DNA from: an uncultured Acetatifactor sp.
Lineage (GTDB): Bacteria; Bacillota; Clostridia; Lachnospirales; Lachnospiraceae
Direction of reading: 5' to 3'
Length of the DNA stretch: 64,000 nucleotides
Assembly (NCBI GenBank): GCA_947627115.1
Contig: CANQUQ010000007.1
Span: 37,594-101,593, forward strand
Below the pieces are notes generated by a model that saw nothing but the letters and a program-made list of their open reading frames with translations, searched no databases and was not told where the DNA came from. Position numbers and translations under genes: made by a program. Shown here in pieces: positions 16,684-24,284 of the stretch. The stretch's first letter is position 1. The number at the start of each line of letters is the position of its first letter.

Positions 16684-17067
16684 TTATTTCAGCAATTCTT
16701 CTGACAACCGCATAATTTCCGGTGCAAGTTTTGCCCTCTTGCGTTTCACTATATGAGTATAAATCGGGTAAGCAGTAGCCACACCGATGATGCCGATAAC
16801 ACCGATGATAATGCCGAAAATGAAATACGTTTCCCATTCCGGAATCATCGTGCAGCACATCCCTACGCCAAACAACAGGGTGCTGACAATTCCGATAATC
16901 AACGATACCACCGTTGCGCCTCTTGTCGTACTGGCATCTAATCGGCGAAGCTGCTCCATAGAAATTTCCTCTTTCGTTGGCGCTGCATATTTGTCCCGTA
17001 TTTTTTTGATTTCTTCCTGTTCCTTTGCGGAATAGGTGTAGGAAAAAGTTTCGTTTTTTTCTTCCAC
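16684..17067 (-). CDS. Small membrane protein, last gene of the two-component operon
   Basis: A 127-residue protein with a charged helical N-terminal half (about residues 1-45), three hydrophobic segments (VVSLIIGIVSTLLFGVGM, YFIFGIIIGVIGIIGVA, and a shorter one) and a basic tail. The GTG at 17067 follows AAAGGAG by nine bases, and the upstream gene stops only seven bases earlier, so the two are coupled. The motif GVGMCCTMIPEW is echoed in the 122-residue protein at 20142 (GVGMCMTMIWD and GMCMALLPEW), so the two are related. No named family is recognised. Confidence 0.75.
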   Translation of the reverse strand: MEEKNETFSYTYSAKEQEEIKKIRDKYAAPTKEEISMEQLRRLDASTTRGATVVSLIIGIVSTLLFGVGMCCTMIPEWETYFIFGIIIGVIGIIGVATAYPIYTHIVKRKRAKLAPEIMRLSEELLK

Positions 17068-17073
17068 GATGGA

Positions 17074-17967
17074 TCACTCCTTTTTCAATTCTTTATTCGC
17101 TCTATAAATCATAAAAACCGCCATACCTATGACAATCGTGCAGACTCCGCCTCCCACAGCGCCGGTCATGGTTCTGTGAAATGCCGGATCATCGTCACCG
17201 CCAAACTGTGTCAGCATCGCAGTCGTCAGCGACAGAAGAGAAACCAGCGCAGCAACAAGATTGACGGCTTTCGCAGCAGACAGGACAGGACTGTTATGAC
17301 GGCGTGTCCGGACAACATTGACCGCAGCAGTGATTACTGCATAAAAGGCATAAAGCGCCATCGCATAGATTAGAATGCCCGGATACTGAAAACCTCTGTT
17401 CTGGTGAACGATAAATATGACAATGCCTGCAAGCGCCTGATTCATAATCAATAAAATAAAGCCGCACAGACGGTAACGGCGAAACGCTGCATCTCTGTCA
17501 TTCTCTGACTTATACCGAATCAGGAACAGGCGCATGACAGCCAGCAAGATATAGTAAACCGCAAGTGCAATAAACCATGCGGATCTGTAATAAACGCCTG
17601 CGGACAGCTTCATGACAATATAGGCGAGATTGATCATCAGTCCTGCCGAAAGTGAAATCCGGTTACGGAAGTGAATATCCGACAGGTATTTCTCCCCAAA
17701 CGCAGTGGAACGGAATTTCCGCATCAGTATACTTTCGCCAAACTCACTTTTTGCTTTTTTCAGGCGGCGGGATAAATACGGCAGTCCGGTAAACGTAATG
17801 ACCAGCGCATAGGCGGACGCCAAATAAGAGGCGTACCGCAAAAAGGGATTTTGCACATCACACGCAAATACAAATATCACAAAGCCATATCCTAAAAGCG
17901 CAAGCAGAACCGTCATAAACGGCGGCGGACAGAATAGCGCTTTCAGCACAGCCTTCAGCCTATCCAT
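17074..17967 (-). CDS. Polytopic membrane protein of unknown function
   Basis: A 297-residue protein with about eight hydrophobic segments, beginning at PFMTVLLALLGYGFVIFVF and ending near TIVIGMAVFMIYRA, with positive loops. Its start overlaps the end of the histidine kinase gene by eight bases, and its stop is followed seven bases later by the next start. It therefore belongs to one operon with the response regulator and kinase. Such partners can be sensed by, or be targets of, the kinase, but nothing here shows which. No family is recognised. Confidence 0.75.
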   Translation of the reverse strand: MDRLKAVLKALFCPPPFMTVLLALLGYGFVIFVFACDVQNPFLRYASYLASAYALVITFTGLPYLSRRLKKAKSEFGESILMRKFRSTAFGEKYLSDIHFRNRISLSAGLMINLAYIVMKLSAGVYYRSAWFIALAVYYILLAVMRLFLIRYKSENDRDAAFRRYRLCGFILLIMNQALAGIVIFIVHQNRGFQYPGILIYAMALYAFYAVITAAVNVVRTRRHNSPVLSAAKAVNLVAALVSLLSLTTAMLTQFGGDDDPAFHRTMTGAVGGGVCTIVIGMAVFMIYRANKELKKE

Positions 17968-19042
17968 CTGTCGTCCTCCTGATCTTTACAAGAAACGTAC
18001 TGCCTTTTCCCACTTTGCTTTCCACCGAAATATCGCCGCCGACAATGTCCATCACCCGTCTGACAAGTGCAAGTCCCAGTCCGTTTCCCTGTGTGGCACG
18101 GGATGTGTCGCCCTGATAAAATTTTTCAAAAATATGCCTGCCGACTTCCTGACTGATTCCACATCCGGTATCGGAAACTTTGACTACTGCAAGATCCCCT
18201 TCTGAAGTAAGCGAAAGGGAAACAGTGCCGCCAGCCTCCGTAAACTTTAACGCATTAGAGAAAAGATTGTTCCAGACGAGGGACAAAAGTTCATCGTCCG
18301 ATTCCACAAATACTGCATCCTCTATGTCCGTATCAATAGCAATCTTCTTTTTCTCCCATATTCCTTCAAAACGCAAAAGGCACTCTGCAAGCTGTTCCCC
18401 AAGATCATATTTGTGTGCCGCAGGATAAATCTTCTGATTTTCCAACCGGTTCAATTTCAGGATATTTGTGACAAGGTCGGCAAGACGTCGGGACTGTTCT
18501 GTGATCGCCTTTGCATAGTCCAGCCTCTGCCCGTCGGACAGTTCCGGACTTTGGAGCATAGTGCTGTAATTCTGGATCACAGAAAGAGGCGTTTTTAATT
18601 CATGGGACACATTGGCGATAAAATCCGTCCTCAAGGTCTCCACGCCGGAAAGTTCCTCCGCCATCCGGTTGAAACAGTCGATGATCATGTCAAATCCCGA
18701 CTCACCGCCAATACTGCGAAACGGCTTGATGCGTGCGGAAAAATCGCCTTTCATCAGTTTTTCCGCCCCTTCCACAATACGCCGCACCGGACGGTCCACC
18801 ATAAGCCTGCGGCGAACAGTATCGATTACCGTACATAAGAAACTTAAAAAAATCACATTTGCAAAAGTAAGTGCGGCTGCCGCCCGGATATTTTCTTCCG
18901 TATAGCTGATCCCCAATGTCTGCTGCAAAGTCCGCAGAAAAAGATACATACAGCAGGTAATGATAAAAGCAATCAGCAGGAAAAAAACAATATAATTTCG
19001 CAGGGAGAGCAGAATCCGCCTCCATTTTACATTTTCCCTCAT
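17960..19042 (-). CDS. Sensor histidine kinase
   Basis: A 360-residue membrane kinase. Two transmembrane helices (about residues 15-37 and 56-76) enclose only a short outer loop, so it probably senses within the membrane. A HAMP-like linker (RPVRRIVEGAEKLMKGDF) leads to the phosphoacceptor NVSHELKTPL (His147), followed by the N-box NNLFSNALKF and G-boxes DTGCGIS and GNGLGLALV. Its ATG overlaps the response regulator stop by four bases (ATGA). The short sensor loop resembles kinases that report antimicrobial or envelope stress, which is inference only. Confidence 0.92.
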   Translation of the reverse strand: MRENVKWRRILLSLRNYIVFFLLIAFIITCCMYLFLRTLQQTLGISYTEENIRAAAALTFANVIFLSFLCTVIDTVRRRLMVDRPVRRIVEGAEKLMKGDFSARIKPFRSIGGESGFDMIIDCFNRMAEELSGVETLRTDFIANVSHELKTPLSVIQNYSTMLQSPELSDGQRLDYAKAITEQSRRLADLVTNILKLNRLENQKIYPAAHKYDLGEQLAECLLRFEGIWEKKKIAIDTDIEDAVFVESDDELLSLVWNNLFSNALKFTEAGGTVSLSLTSEGDLAVVKVSDTGCGISQEVGRHIFEKFYQGDTSRATQGNGLGLALVRRVMDIVGGDISVESKVGKGSTFLVKIRRTTDG

Positions 19043-19710
19043 TGAATCACCGCCTTATAGCCAAGACCATGAACGGTTTTGATCTCAAACTCGCTGCAGC
19101 TTTCAAACTTTCCCCGCAGCTTTGTCATATAAACATCCACAGCTCTCGGCGCGGTATTCGTGTCAGCATCCCAGAACTCATCCATAAGCTGGGTACGGGT
19201 AAATGTCTTGCCCGGATAGGACAGGAGTTTGTAAAGAATATTAAACTCCCTCGCTGTCAAAGAAATCCCCTCGCCACCGTAGACCGCTGTACGCTCGTCC
19301 ATGTCCAGCGTCAGTTTCCCGATTTCCAGTTTGTGAGAGCTTGCGATCTTTGCCCGCCGAAGCAGCGCCCCAATCCGCAGGAAAAGCTCATCCAAGTCAA
19401 TGGGTTTGACCATGTAATCGTCGATCCCGATCCGGTATCCCTTTTGTTTGGAAGCAAGATCGTCCCTTGCTGTCATAAAAAGGATCGGAATATTCTCATT
19501 CAATGAGCGGACTGTTTTCGCAAACTCAAATCCATCTACTTCGGGCATCATAATATCGGAAACGATCAGATCAAAGGTATTTCCGTACATGGTATCATAG
19601 GCTTCATTCGCGTTCAGGCAGCCAGCCACTTCATAACCGCTCTGATTCAAAAAAGAACAGACTGTGCGGTTCAAATCTTTGTCGTCTTCTAAGACCAGTA
19701 TCTTAAACAT
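19039..19710 (-). CDS. OmpR-family response regulator
   Basis: A 223-residue regulator. Acidic pocket residues are in LVLEDD, the phosphoacceptor is Asp52 (VSDIMMPEVDG), and the receiver ends with the MVKPID lysine. The C-terminal winged helix contains LTAREFNILYKLLSYPGKTF and a recognition region ending VHGLGYK. The start is the ATG at 19710, eight bases after GGAGG; an earlier in-frame ATG overlaps that ribosome site. It is the first gene of a four-gene operon with the kinase and two membrane proteins. Confidence 0.92.
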   Translation of the reverse strand: MFKILVLEDDKDLNRTVCSFLNQSGYEVAGCLNANEAYDTMYGNTFDLIVSDIMMPEVDGFEFAKTVRSLNENIPILFMTARDDLASKQKGYRIGIDDYMVKPIDLDELFLRIGALLRRAKIASSHKLEIGKLTLDMDERTAVYGGEGISLTAREFNILYKLLSYPGKTFTRTQLMDEFWDADTNTAPRAVDVYMTKLRGKFESCSEFEIKTVHGLGYKAVIQ

Positions 19711-19794
19711 AGGGCAGACCTCCATCTGTTTTTTTCATTATAACACCCAAATGTTAAAGTTTTGTTTGCGTTTTGTCCTTTCACAGATTTTTTA

Positions 19795-19835
19795 TAAAAT
19801 TTCGATCCGCACCAGCCTTTCGCTCATGCGGATCG
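19795..19835 (-). terminator. Probable terminator of the repeat-protein gene
   Basis: CGATCCGC (19803-19810) pairs with GCGGATCG (19828-19835). Read on the minus strand the stem is followed by AAATTTTAT, a weak T-rich tail, just after the stop of the 85-residue gene. Confidence 0.6.
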
Positions 19836-19840
19836 CTCTG

Positions 19841-20098
19841 TCAATGATTTACGGTATCCTGACTTGCCTCACGCTGAACCTGTTCTTCGTGAATACGCTT
19901 TTTAGCGTCCTCTACGGTTTCTCCCTCATGGGTAAGGAATTTATCCACGAATCCGTCTTCGACTTTTCTGTATGCGCCTACAACGCCGTTCTCGATCTTC
20001 TTGTACCCTCCTACAACGCCATCCTCAATTTTCTTATACCCGCCTACAACAGTGTCGGCGATTTTTTCGTTTGCCTGTATGAGTTTTGATTTTGCCAT
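19841..20098 (-). CDS. Small protein made of 11-residue amphipathic repeats
   Basis: An 85-residue charged protein. Residues about 17-50 are three near-identical 11-residue units (VVGGYKKIEDG, VVGGYKKIENG, VVGAYRKVEDG) and a partial fourth. An 11-residue period suits an amphipathic helix lying on a membrane or surface, as in apolipoprotein-like and LEA-like proteins. The ATG at 20098 follows AGGAGG closely. The gene sits between the response regulator and a small membrane protein gene, all on the same strand, suggesting shared control. Function unknown. Confidence 0.75.
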   Translation of the reverse strand: MAKSKLIQANEKIADTVVGGYKKIEDGVVGGYKKIENGVVGAYRKVEDGFVDKFLTHEGETVEDAKKRIHEEQVQREASQDTVNH

Positions 20099-20141
20099 GA
20101 TAAAATCCTCCTGTCAGTTTAATATTGGTTTGTCCGCTTCT

Positions 20142-20510
20142 TTATTTCAGTCCCTTGATGATAGGAATCAGGCAAAGCAGCAAGATGATGCCGACAATGC
20201 CGACAATGATGCCGGAAATCATCATATCCCAGATCATCGTCATACACATACCCACGCCAAAAACAACTGCGCCAAGGATACCAAATAATGTTGTGCCGAT
20301 TGCCTTTCCGTTAAAAACAATCGCAGGTTTTCCGCCCATCTTTCGGCGGACAAGCACCATAGCCAGCAATACAACTGCGCCAATCACACCGATTACAATA
20401 CCTTGTGCCATAGCGCCCCATTCCGGGAGCAGAGCCATACACATGCCGAGGGCGAATAAAATACCGCCAACCGTACTCATGATAAGAGTTACAAAATCCT
20501 TTTTCTTCAC
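20142..20510 (-). CDS. Small four-helix membrane protein related to the 16684 gene product
   Basis: A 122-residue protein with four hydrophobic helices in two similar halves (LIMSTVGGILFALGMCMALLPEW and a later GAVVFGVGMCMTMIWD), separated by a basic loop RRKMGGKP. The start is GTG at 20510, nine bases after GGAGG. The repeated GMCM motif relates it to the small membrane protein at 16684, on the other side of the two-component system. Likely co-regulated with the 85-residue repeat protein, which follows 43 bases later. No named family. Confidence 0.75.
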   Translation of the reverse strand: MKKKDFVTLIMSTVGGILFALGMCMALLPEWGAMAQGIVIGVIGAVVLLAMVLVRRKMGGKPAIVFNGKAIGTTLFGILGAVVFGVGMCMTMIWDMMISGIIVGIVGIILLLCLIPIIKGLK

Positions 20511-20836
20511 AGCCTGTTACCTCCAATTCTTTATCTAAGTGTTTTTCACTTGTTGACTGCATTGTACGGCGGAAATGTTTATAGAACATTTATATTTTGT
20601 TTGAGATATATTAAAATGTATGCATATGCGAATAAAACCAAAAGACAGAAAAGTGATTATTACCTTACCTCTCTGTCTTTCCTCTTGCTTCGGTGGCATT
20701 TTTACACATCCCCGTGTACTCTTTCCAAACTGTTTTCTACTGTCACTTTTTCAAAGCCCGAAATTCATATCTCGGAACCTTTGCTTGTAACCCCTATCCG
20801 AGTGTGGTAAAATATAAAAGGTAGGGAGGAGTGACT
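20511..20836. other. Intergenic stretch between divergent genes
   Basis: About 326 bases, AT-rich, with no gene that can be supported. The right end holds a plausible promoter for the kinase-like gene: TTGTAA (20785-20790), 17 bases, TAAAAT (20808-20813) with a TG upstream. A promoter for the leftward gene must lie near 20530-20640 but no clear match was found. Confidence 0.5.
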
Positions 20837-21322
20837 ATGAATTTGGTGATTACCATGAGCCGGAGATTCGGGACCGGCGCCAGCGTGATAGCCGAAGAAC
20901 TTTCACAGAAGCTGGGAGTACCCGTATTCGACAAGGCATATATAGAACACGAGCTTGCCGGCAACAGCTTTGCGGACGAGGCGCGCTTTATCAGGGAGCT
21001 GGCGAAGGAGCCCTGCATTATTCTGGGGCGCTGCGCTTCCGAGATCCTGAAGAACCAGCCCAATGTGTTCAATATTTACGTGTGCGCGGACAAGGAAGAC
21101 CGCATCAGGCGCATCATGCAAAAGGAGTCCCTGGCCTACGACGATGCCAAGGACATGCTGGAGAAGAACGACAGAAAGCGTTCCGATTACTACTACGAAC
21201 ACACCGGAAAGGTCTGGGGCGATGTGAACAACTACCACATGATACTGGATACCAGCCGGCTTGGAATCGAGAATTGTGCGGACATTCTGATCAAATATTT
21301 TGAGAGGATTGAAATCATATAG
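20837..21322 (+). CDS. Cytidylate kinase-like family protein
   Basis: A 161-residue P-loop-like protein. The start is the ATG at 20837, seven bases after GGAGG; an in-frame GTG at 20831 overlaps that spacing. The N-terminus VITMSRRFGTGASVIAEELS matches the cytidylate-kinase-like family, where the usual GSGG loop is relaxed to GTGA. PCIILGRCASEIL and the basic lid DRIRRIMQKE also fit. Many Clostridia carry several such proteins; their substrate is not established. It has its own promoter and terminator. Confidence 0.8.
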   Translation: MNLVITMSRRFGTGASVIAEELSQKLGVPVFDKAYIEHELAGNSFADEARFIRELAKEPCIILGRCASEILKNQPNVFNIYVCADKEDRIRRIMQKESLAYDDAKDMLEKNDRKRSDYYYEHTGKVWGDVNNYHMILDTSRLGIENCADILIKYFERIEII

Positions 21323-21336
21323 GACATTGACACAAC

Positions 21337-21380
21337 GGCGTGGCTTTGGACATGATGTCCAAAAACGCGCCTGTTTTTTT
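21337..21380 (+). terminator. Terminator after the cytidylate kinase-like gene
   Basis: An inner perfect stem, TTTGGACAT paired with ATGTCCAAA around a single base, is enclosed by GGCG/CGCC and followed by seven T residues ending at 21380. Confidence 0.85.
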
Positions 21381-21437
21381 GTGCAAATTTAGATACACTT
21401 TTGGTTTTTTTATGGTAAAATAACGAGGAGGAAAGCG

Positions 21438-21527
21438 ATGATGCTTGTGTCAATCGGTTCCCGACGACAAAACCATCGAGGTGAAAATCATGTTTTTGCT
21501 TTTCTTTCTGCTGTGGGTGATCTTTAA
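21438..21527 (+). CDS. Possible 29-residue leader ORF overlapping the antiporter cluster start
   Basis: An ATG-ATG start follows an excellent GAGGAGGAAAGCG and encodes 29 codons (MMLVSIGSRRQNHRGENH...) ending inside mrpE in another frame. The strong ribosome site here, and the weaker one at 21490, suggest that its translation could deliver ribosomes to mrpE. The peptide resembles nothing known. It may also be chance. Confidence 0.35.
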   Translation: MMLVSIGSRRQNHRGENHVFAFLSAVGDL

Positions 21528-21948
21528 CGGTAAATTTACCCTGGAAATAGGCATCTTCGGTATTGGAGTCTCTGCGGCGCTTTTTGCGTTCATCTGCAGA
21601 TTCATGGATTATTCTTTTCAGAAGGAGCTTCTTTTCTATAAAAAGGCACCGCTTTTTGTCAAATATATTTTTCTGCTGGTCAGGGAGATCGTCAAGGCAA
21701 ATTTCGGTGTGATCCGTATGATCCTGAGCCAGAGGGAGGAGATACAGCCTACGCTGGCGGAATTTCACACCGATTTAAAGACGGCAACGGGAAAAGCATT
21801 TCTGGCGAATGCCATCACCCTGACGCCGGGCACCATCACCGTCGCTCTGGAGGAGAACAAATATACCGTCCATTGTCTGGATGAAAGTCTGGCGGAGGGA
21901 ATGAACGACAGCCAGTTCCTGGAATACATCAAAAAATTGGAGGAGTGA
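21490..21948 (+). CDS. mrpE: Mrp/Mbh-type cation/proton antiporter subunit E (MbhA)
   Basis: A 152-residue protein starting at the ATG at 21490 (GAGGTG six bases upstream). The N-terminal helices are MFLLFFLLWVIFNGKFTLE and a second at LEIGIFGIGVSAALFAFI. The soluble C-terminal half has the subunit-E pattern TATGKAFLANAITLTPGTITVALEENKYTVH. It opens a ten-gene cluster with spacings of a few bases. In Mrp complexes subunit E is needed for assembly and activity. Confidence 0.88.
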   Translation: MFLLFFLLWVIFNGKFTLEIGIFGIGVSAALFAFICRFMDYSFQKELLFYKKAPLFVKYIFLLVREIVKANFGVIRMILSQREEIQPTLAEFHTDLKTATGKAFLANAITLTPGTITVALEENKYTVHCLDESLAEGMNDSQFLEYIKKLEE

Positions 21949-21951
21949 GCT

Positions 21952-22266
21952 TTGGGACAGGAGGTTTTATTTATCGCAGTGCTTGTCATTCTGGCCATTC
22001 TGATCCTGCTGTGCCTGGTCAGGGCCATTATCGGTCCCAGAATTGCGGACAGGATCGTGGCGGTGAATATGATGGGCACGATGGTCACAGTGATCATCGC
22101 CATTCTGGCGCTGCTGCTGGATGAGGGATATCTGGCGGATATCTGCATTATTTATGCCATGATCAGCTTTTTGGCGGTGATCGTGCTGACTAAGGTATAT
22201 ATGGGCGTTTACATGGAAAAAAAGGAAAAAGGCATAAAGGAGGGTCTGCACAATGACGGCACTTGA
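21952..22266 (+). CDS. mrpF: Mrp antiporter subunit F (MbhB)
   Basis: A 104-residue membrane protein with three hydrophobic helices, including VLVILAILILLCLVRAIIGP, then RIADRIVAVNMMGTM, the conserved subunit-F loop. The TTG at 21952 follows AGGAG by six bases and the mrpE stop by three. Its end overlaps the mrpG start by 14 bases. Confidence 0.9.
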   Translation: MGQEVLFIAVLVILAILILLCLVRAIIGPRIADRIVAVNMMGTMVTVIIAILALLLDEGYLADICIIYAMISFLAVIVLTKVYMGVYMEKKEKGIKEGLHNDGT

Positions 22267-22606
22267 GTGGGTTCGGTTTTTGTTGGGAGCAGCTCTGTTG
22301 TTGGCGGGCGTGGTCATTTTTATCATAGAGATGATCGGAGTCTTCCGATTTAAGTATGTGTTGAACAGAATGCATGCCGCGGCCATGGGGGATACTTTGG
22401 GGATCGGCTTCTGCCTGCTGGGGCTGATCGTGATAAGCGGCCTGAACTTTACCTCCCTGAAGCTGTTCCTGGTGATCGTGTTCCTGTGGTTCTCCTCCCC
22501 CGCCTCCTCTCATTTGATTGCAAGACTTGAGGTGACTACCAATGAGGACGGGGAAAGCCACTATGAAACAAGATCGCTGGATGCACCTGAGGATGAGCAG
22601 AAATAG
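22253..22606 (+). CDS. mrpG: Mrp antiporter subunit G (MbhC)
   Basis: A 117-residue subunit with three helices. GVFRFKYVLNRMHAAAMGDTLG is the family signature. The conserved PASSHLIAR segment near residue 82 matches the PTTAH-like segment of other MrpG proteins. A short acidic tail follows. It overlaps mrpF by 14 bases, so the two are translated together. Confidence 0.9.
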   Translation: MTALEWVRFLLGAALLLAGVVIFIIEMIGVFRFKYVLNRMHAAAMGDTLGIGFCLLGLIVISGLNFTSLKLFLVIVFLWFSSPASSHLIARLEVTTNEDGESHYETRSLDAPEDEQK

Positions 22607-22674
22607 AGGCGGTTGTGCGAGGGGCGATCGACCGGCACCGTCACAGTCACACGAGAAGGAAAGAGGTGGTCAAT

Positions 22675-22947
22675 ATGACAGTATTCACATGTATTTTGCT
22701 GGGCTTTCTGATCATTTGCGCCGTTGCGGCCAGTCTGTCCAAAAATCTTCTGAACACTATATTGATCTTTATGTCCTACAGTCTGGTCATGTCCGTAATC
22801 TGGATCCTGCTGGAATCTCCGGATCTGGCGATTACGGAGGCAGCCGTGGGAGCGGGAGTCACTACCGTGTTGTTTCTGGTGACTCTGAAGAAAATTCATG
22901 CCATTCTGAAAAAGGATGACCGTCAGGAGGAAAACGGCAATGAGTAG
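22675..22947 (+). CDS. MbhD-like subunit (equivalent to part of the MrpA C-terminus)
   Basis: A 90-residue membrane protein starting at the ATG at 22675 with AGAGGTGG upstream. It has three helices, with ESPDLAITEAAVGAGVTTVLFL as the DUF4040/MbhD signature. In Bacillus Mrp this segment is fused to the end of MrpA; in archaeal Mbh it is a separate subunit, as here. The stop overlaps the next ATG. Confidence 0.85.
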   Translation: MTVFTCILLGFLIICAVAASLSKNLLNTILIFMSYSLVMSVIWILLESPDLAITEAAVGAGVTTVLFLVTLKKIHAILKKDDRQEENGNE

Positions 22948-23902
22948 ACGAGTGCCGCAGGAGCAATACGAAAAGACATTTTCCTATAAATTCAGGCAGT
23001 GGATGGACGGCACGAAGGATCCCTTTCTGGATACCGTGGAGATGAAAAGTCAGGAGGCTTTTCAGGAGGACGGACAGGCGGCGGAACAGAGAGCCAGAGA
23101 CAGAAAACGCATCGCGGAGCGAGCCTATGACCTGGAGAAAAACGCCGAGCTGCGGATCTTCCGAAGAATCTACAACGTGCTGGCAGTACTGTTCTGTGTC
23201 CTTCTGGTAGTTATGCTGTTGGCGGCGGTATCCTGGCTGCCCGCTGTGGGAGAGGCGGACAGGCCGGTGAATAATGAGGTGTCTGCCCGATATATTGAGA
23301 ACGGTCTTCAGGAGACGGGAGCCGTCAACATTGTCACGGGAATGATCCTGGATTACAGAGCGTTTGATACGCTGGGTGAATCCCACGTACTGTTCATCGC
23401 TACCTGTACCGTGTTGATCCTGCTGCGCCTGGACAGAAAAGAGGATCAGGAAAAATTCGAGGCGAACGACAGGCTCCATGAGCCAAAGAACGACATCATT
23501 CTTCAGACAGTGGCCAAGATACTGGTTCCGCCTATCTTCATCTTTGGCATTTACGTGATCCTGGCGGGACATCTGGGGCCGGGCGGAGGCTTTTCCGGCG
23601 GCGCCGTGATCGGAGCCGGCCTGATCCTGTACCTGAATGCATTCGGTTTTGCGAAGACGGAGAAATTCTTCACCGCGCGCACTTACCGCCGAATGAGCTT
23701 CTGTGCGCTGGCATGCTACAGTCTTGCCAAGAGCTATTCCTTTTACACGGGGGCAAATCACATTGAGAGCATCATTCCTCTGGGCACTCCCGGTGCCATT
23801 CTCAGCAGCGGCCTGATCCTGCTGCTCAATATCTGTGTGGGCGTGGTGGTATCGGGAACCATGTATACGTTTTACGTCATGTTCCGCAAGGGAGGCTATT
23901 GA
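22940..23902 (+). CDS. mrpB: Fused MbhE-like/MrpB (MnhB) antiporter subunit
   Basis: A 320-residue protein. The ATG at 22940 follows AGGAGG and overlaps the upstream stop by eight bases. A charged cytoplasmic N-terminus (about 75 residues, unusual for the family) precedes a transmembrane helix and an outer loop typical of MbhE. After a second helix, residues about 195-320 hold the MnhB domain: LVPPIFIFGIYVILAGHLG then PGGGFSGGAVIGAGLIL. Fusion of MbhE- and MnhB-type parts into one chain is visible. Confidence 0.85.
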   Translation: MSRRVPQEQYEKTFSYKFRQWMDGTKDPFLDTVEMKSQEAFQEDGQAAEQRARDRKRIAERAYDLEKNAELRIFRRIYNVLAVLFCVLLVVMLLAAVSWLPAVGEADRPVNNEVSARYIENGLQETGAVNIVTGMILDYRAFDTLGESHVLFIATCTVLILLRLDRKEDQEKFEANDRLHEPKNDIILQTVAKILVPPIFIFGIYVILAGHLGPGGGFSGGAVIGAGLILYLNAFGFAKTEKFFTARTYRRMSFCALACYSLAKSYSFYTGANHIESIIPLGTPGAILSSGLILLLNICVGVVVSGTMYTFYVMFRKGGY

Positions 23903-23906
23903 TATT

Positions 23907-24284
23907 ATGAACGGAATGAACCTGTTGAATAATTACGGTGAGGCCGTGGCCATGATCCTCTTCGGCATCGGATTTTCCAATCTGCTTCTGCAGAAAAATC
24001 TGATCAAGAAGATCATCGGTCTGAACATTATGGACACCGCCACGTATCTGTTTCTTGCGCTCAAGGGCTACATTGACGGCAGGAAGGCTCCCGTGGTGGT
24101 GAACGGAGTACAGAGCGTGGAGGCGTACATCAATCCTATCCCCAGCGGCCTGGTGCTGACGGGCATCGTGGTGTCCGTGTCGGTCACGGCCCTGATGCTG
24201 TCCTTGACCATTCGTCTCTACCGCCGTTACCACACCTTGGATCTGGATGAGATTTCCACCCGGCTGAAAAAGGAGGGCAAGTGA
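23907..24284 (+). CDS. mrpC: Mrp antiporter subunit C (NuoK-like)
   Basis: A 125-residue subunit starting at the ATG at 23907, with GGGAGG eleven bases upstream. Three helices include MILFGIGFSNLLLQKNLIKK and the later PSGLVLTGIVVSVSVTALML, the region that carries conserved residues in NuoK/MrpC. The stop TGA overlaps the next start (TGATG). Confidence 0.9.
   Translation: MNGMNLLNNYGEAVAMILFGIGFSNLLLQKNLIKKIIGLNIMDTATYLFLALKGYIDGRKAPVVVNGVQSVEAYINPIPSGLVLTGIVVSVSVTALMLSLTIRLYRRYHTLDLDEISTRLKKEGK

Noticed and set aside
16598..17077. A 159-codon minus-strand frame overlapping the 127-residue membrane protein
   Set aside because: Its translation lacks the hydrophobic pattern and ribosome site that support the 16684-17067 frame.
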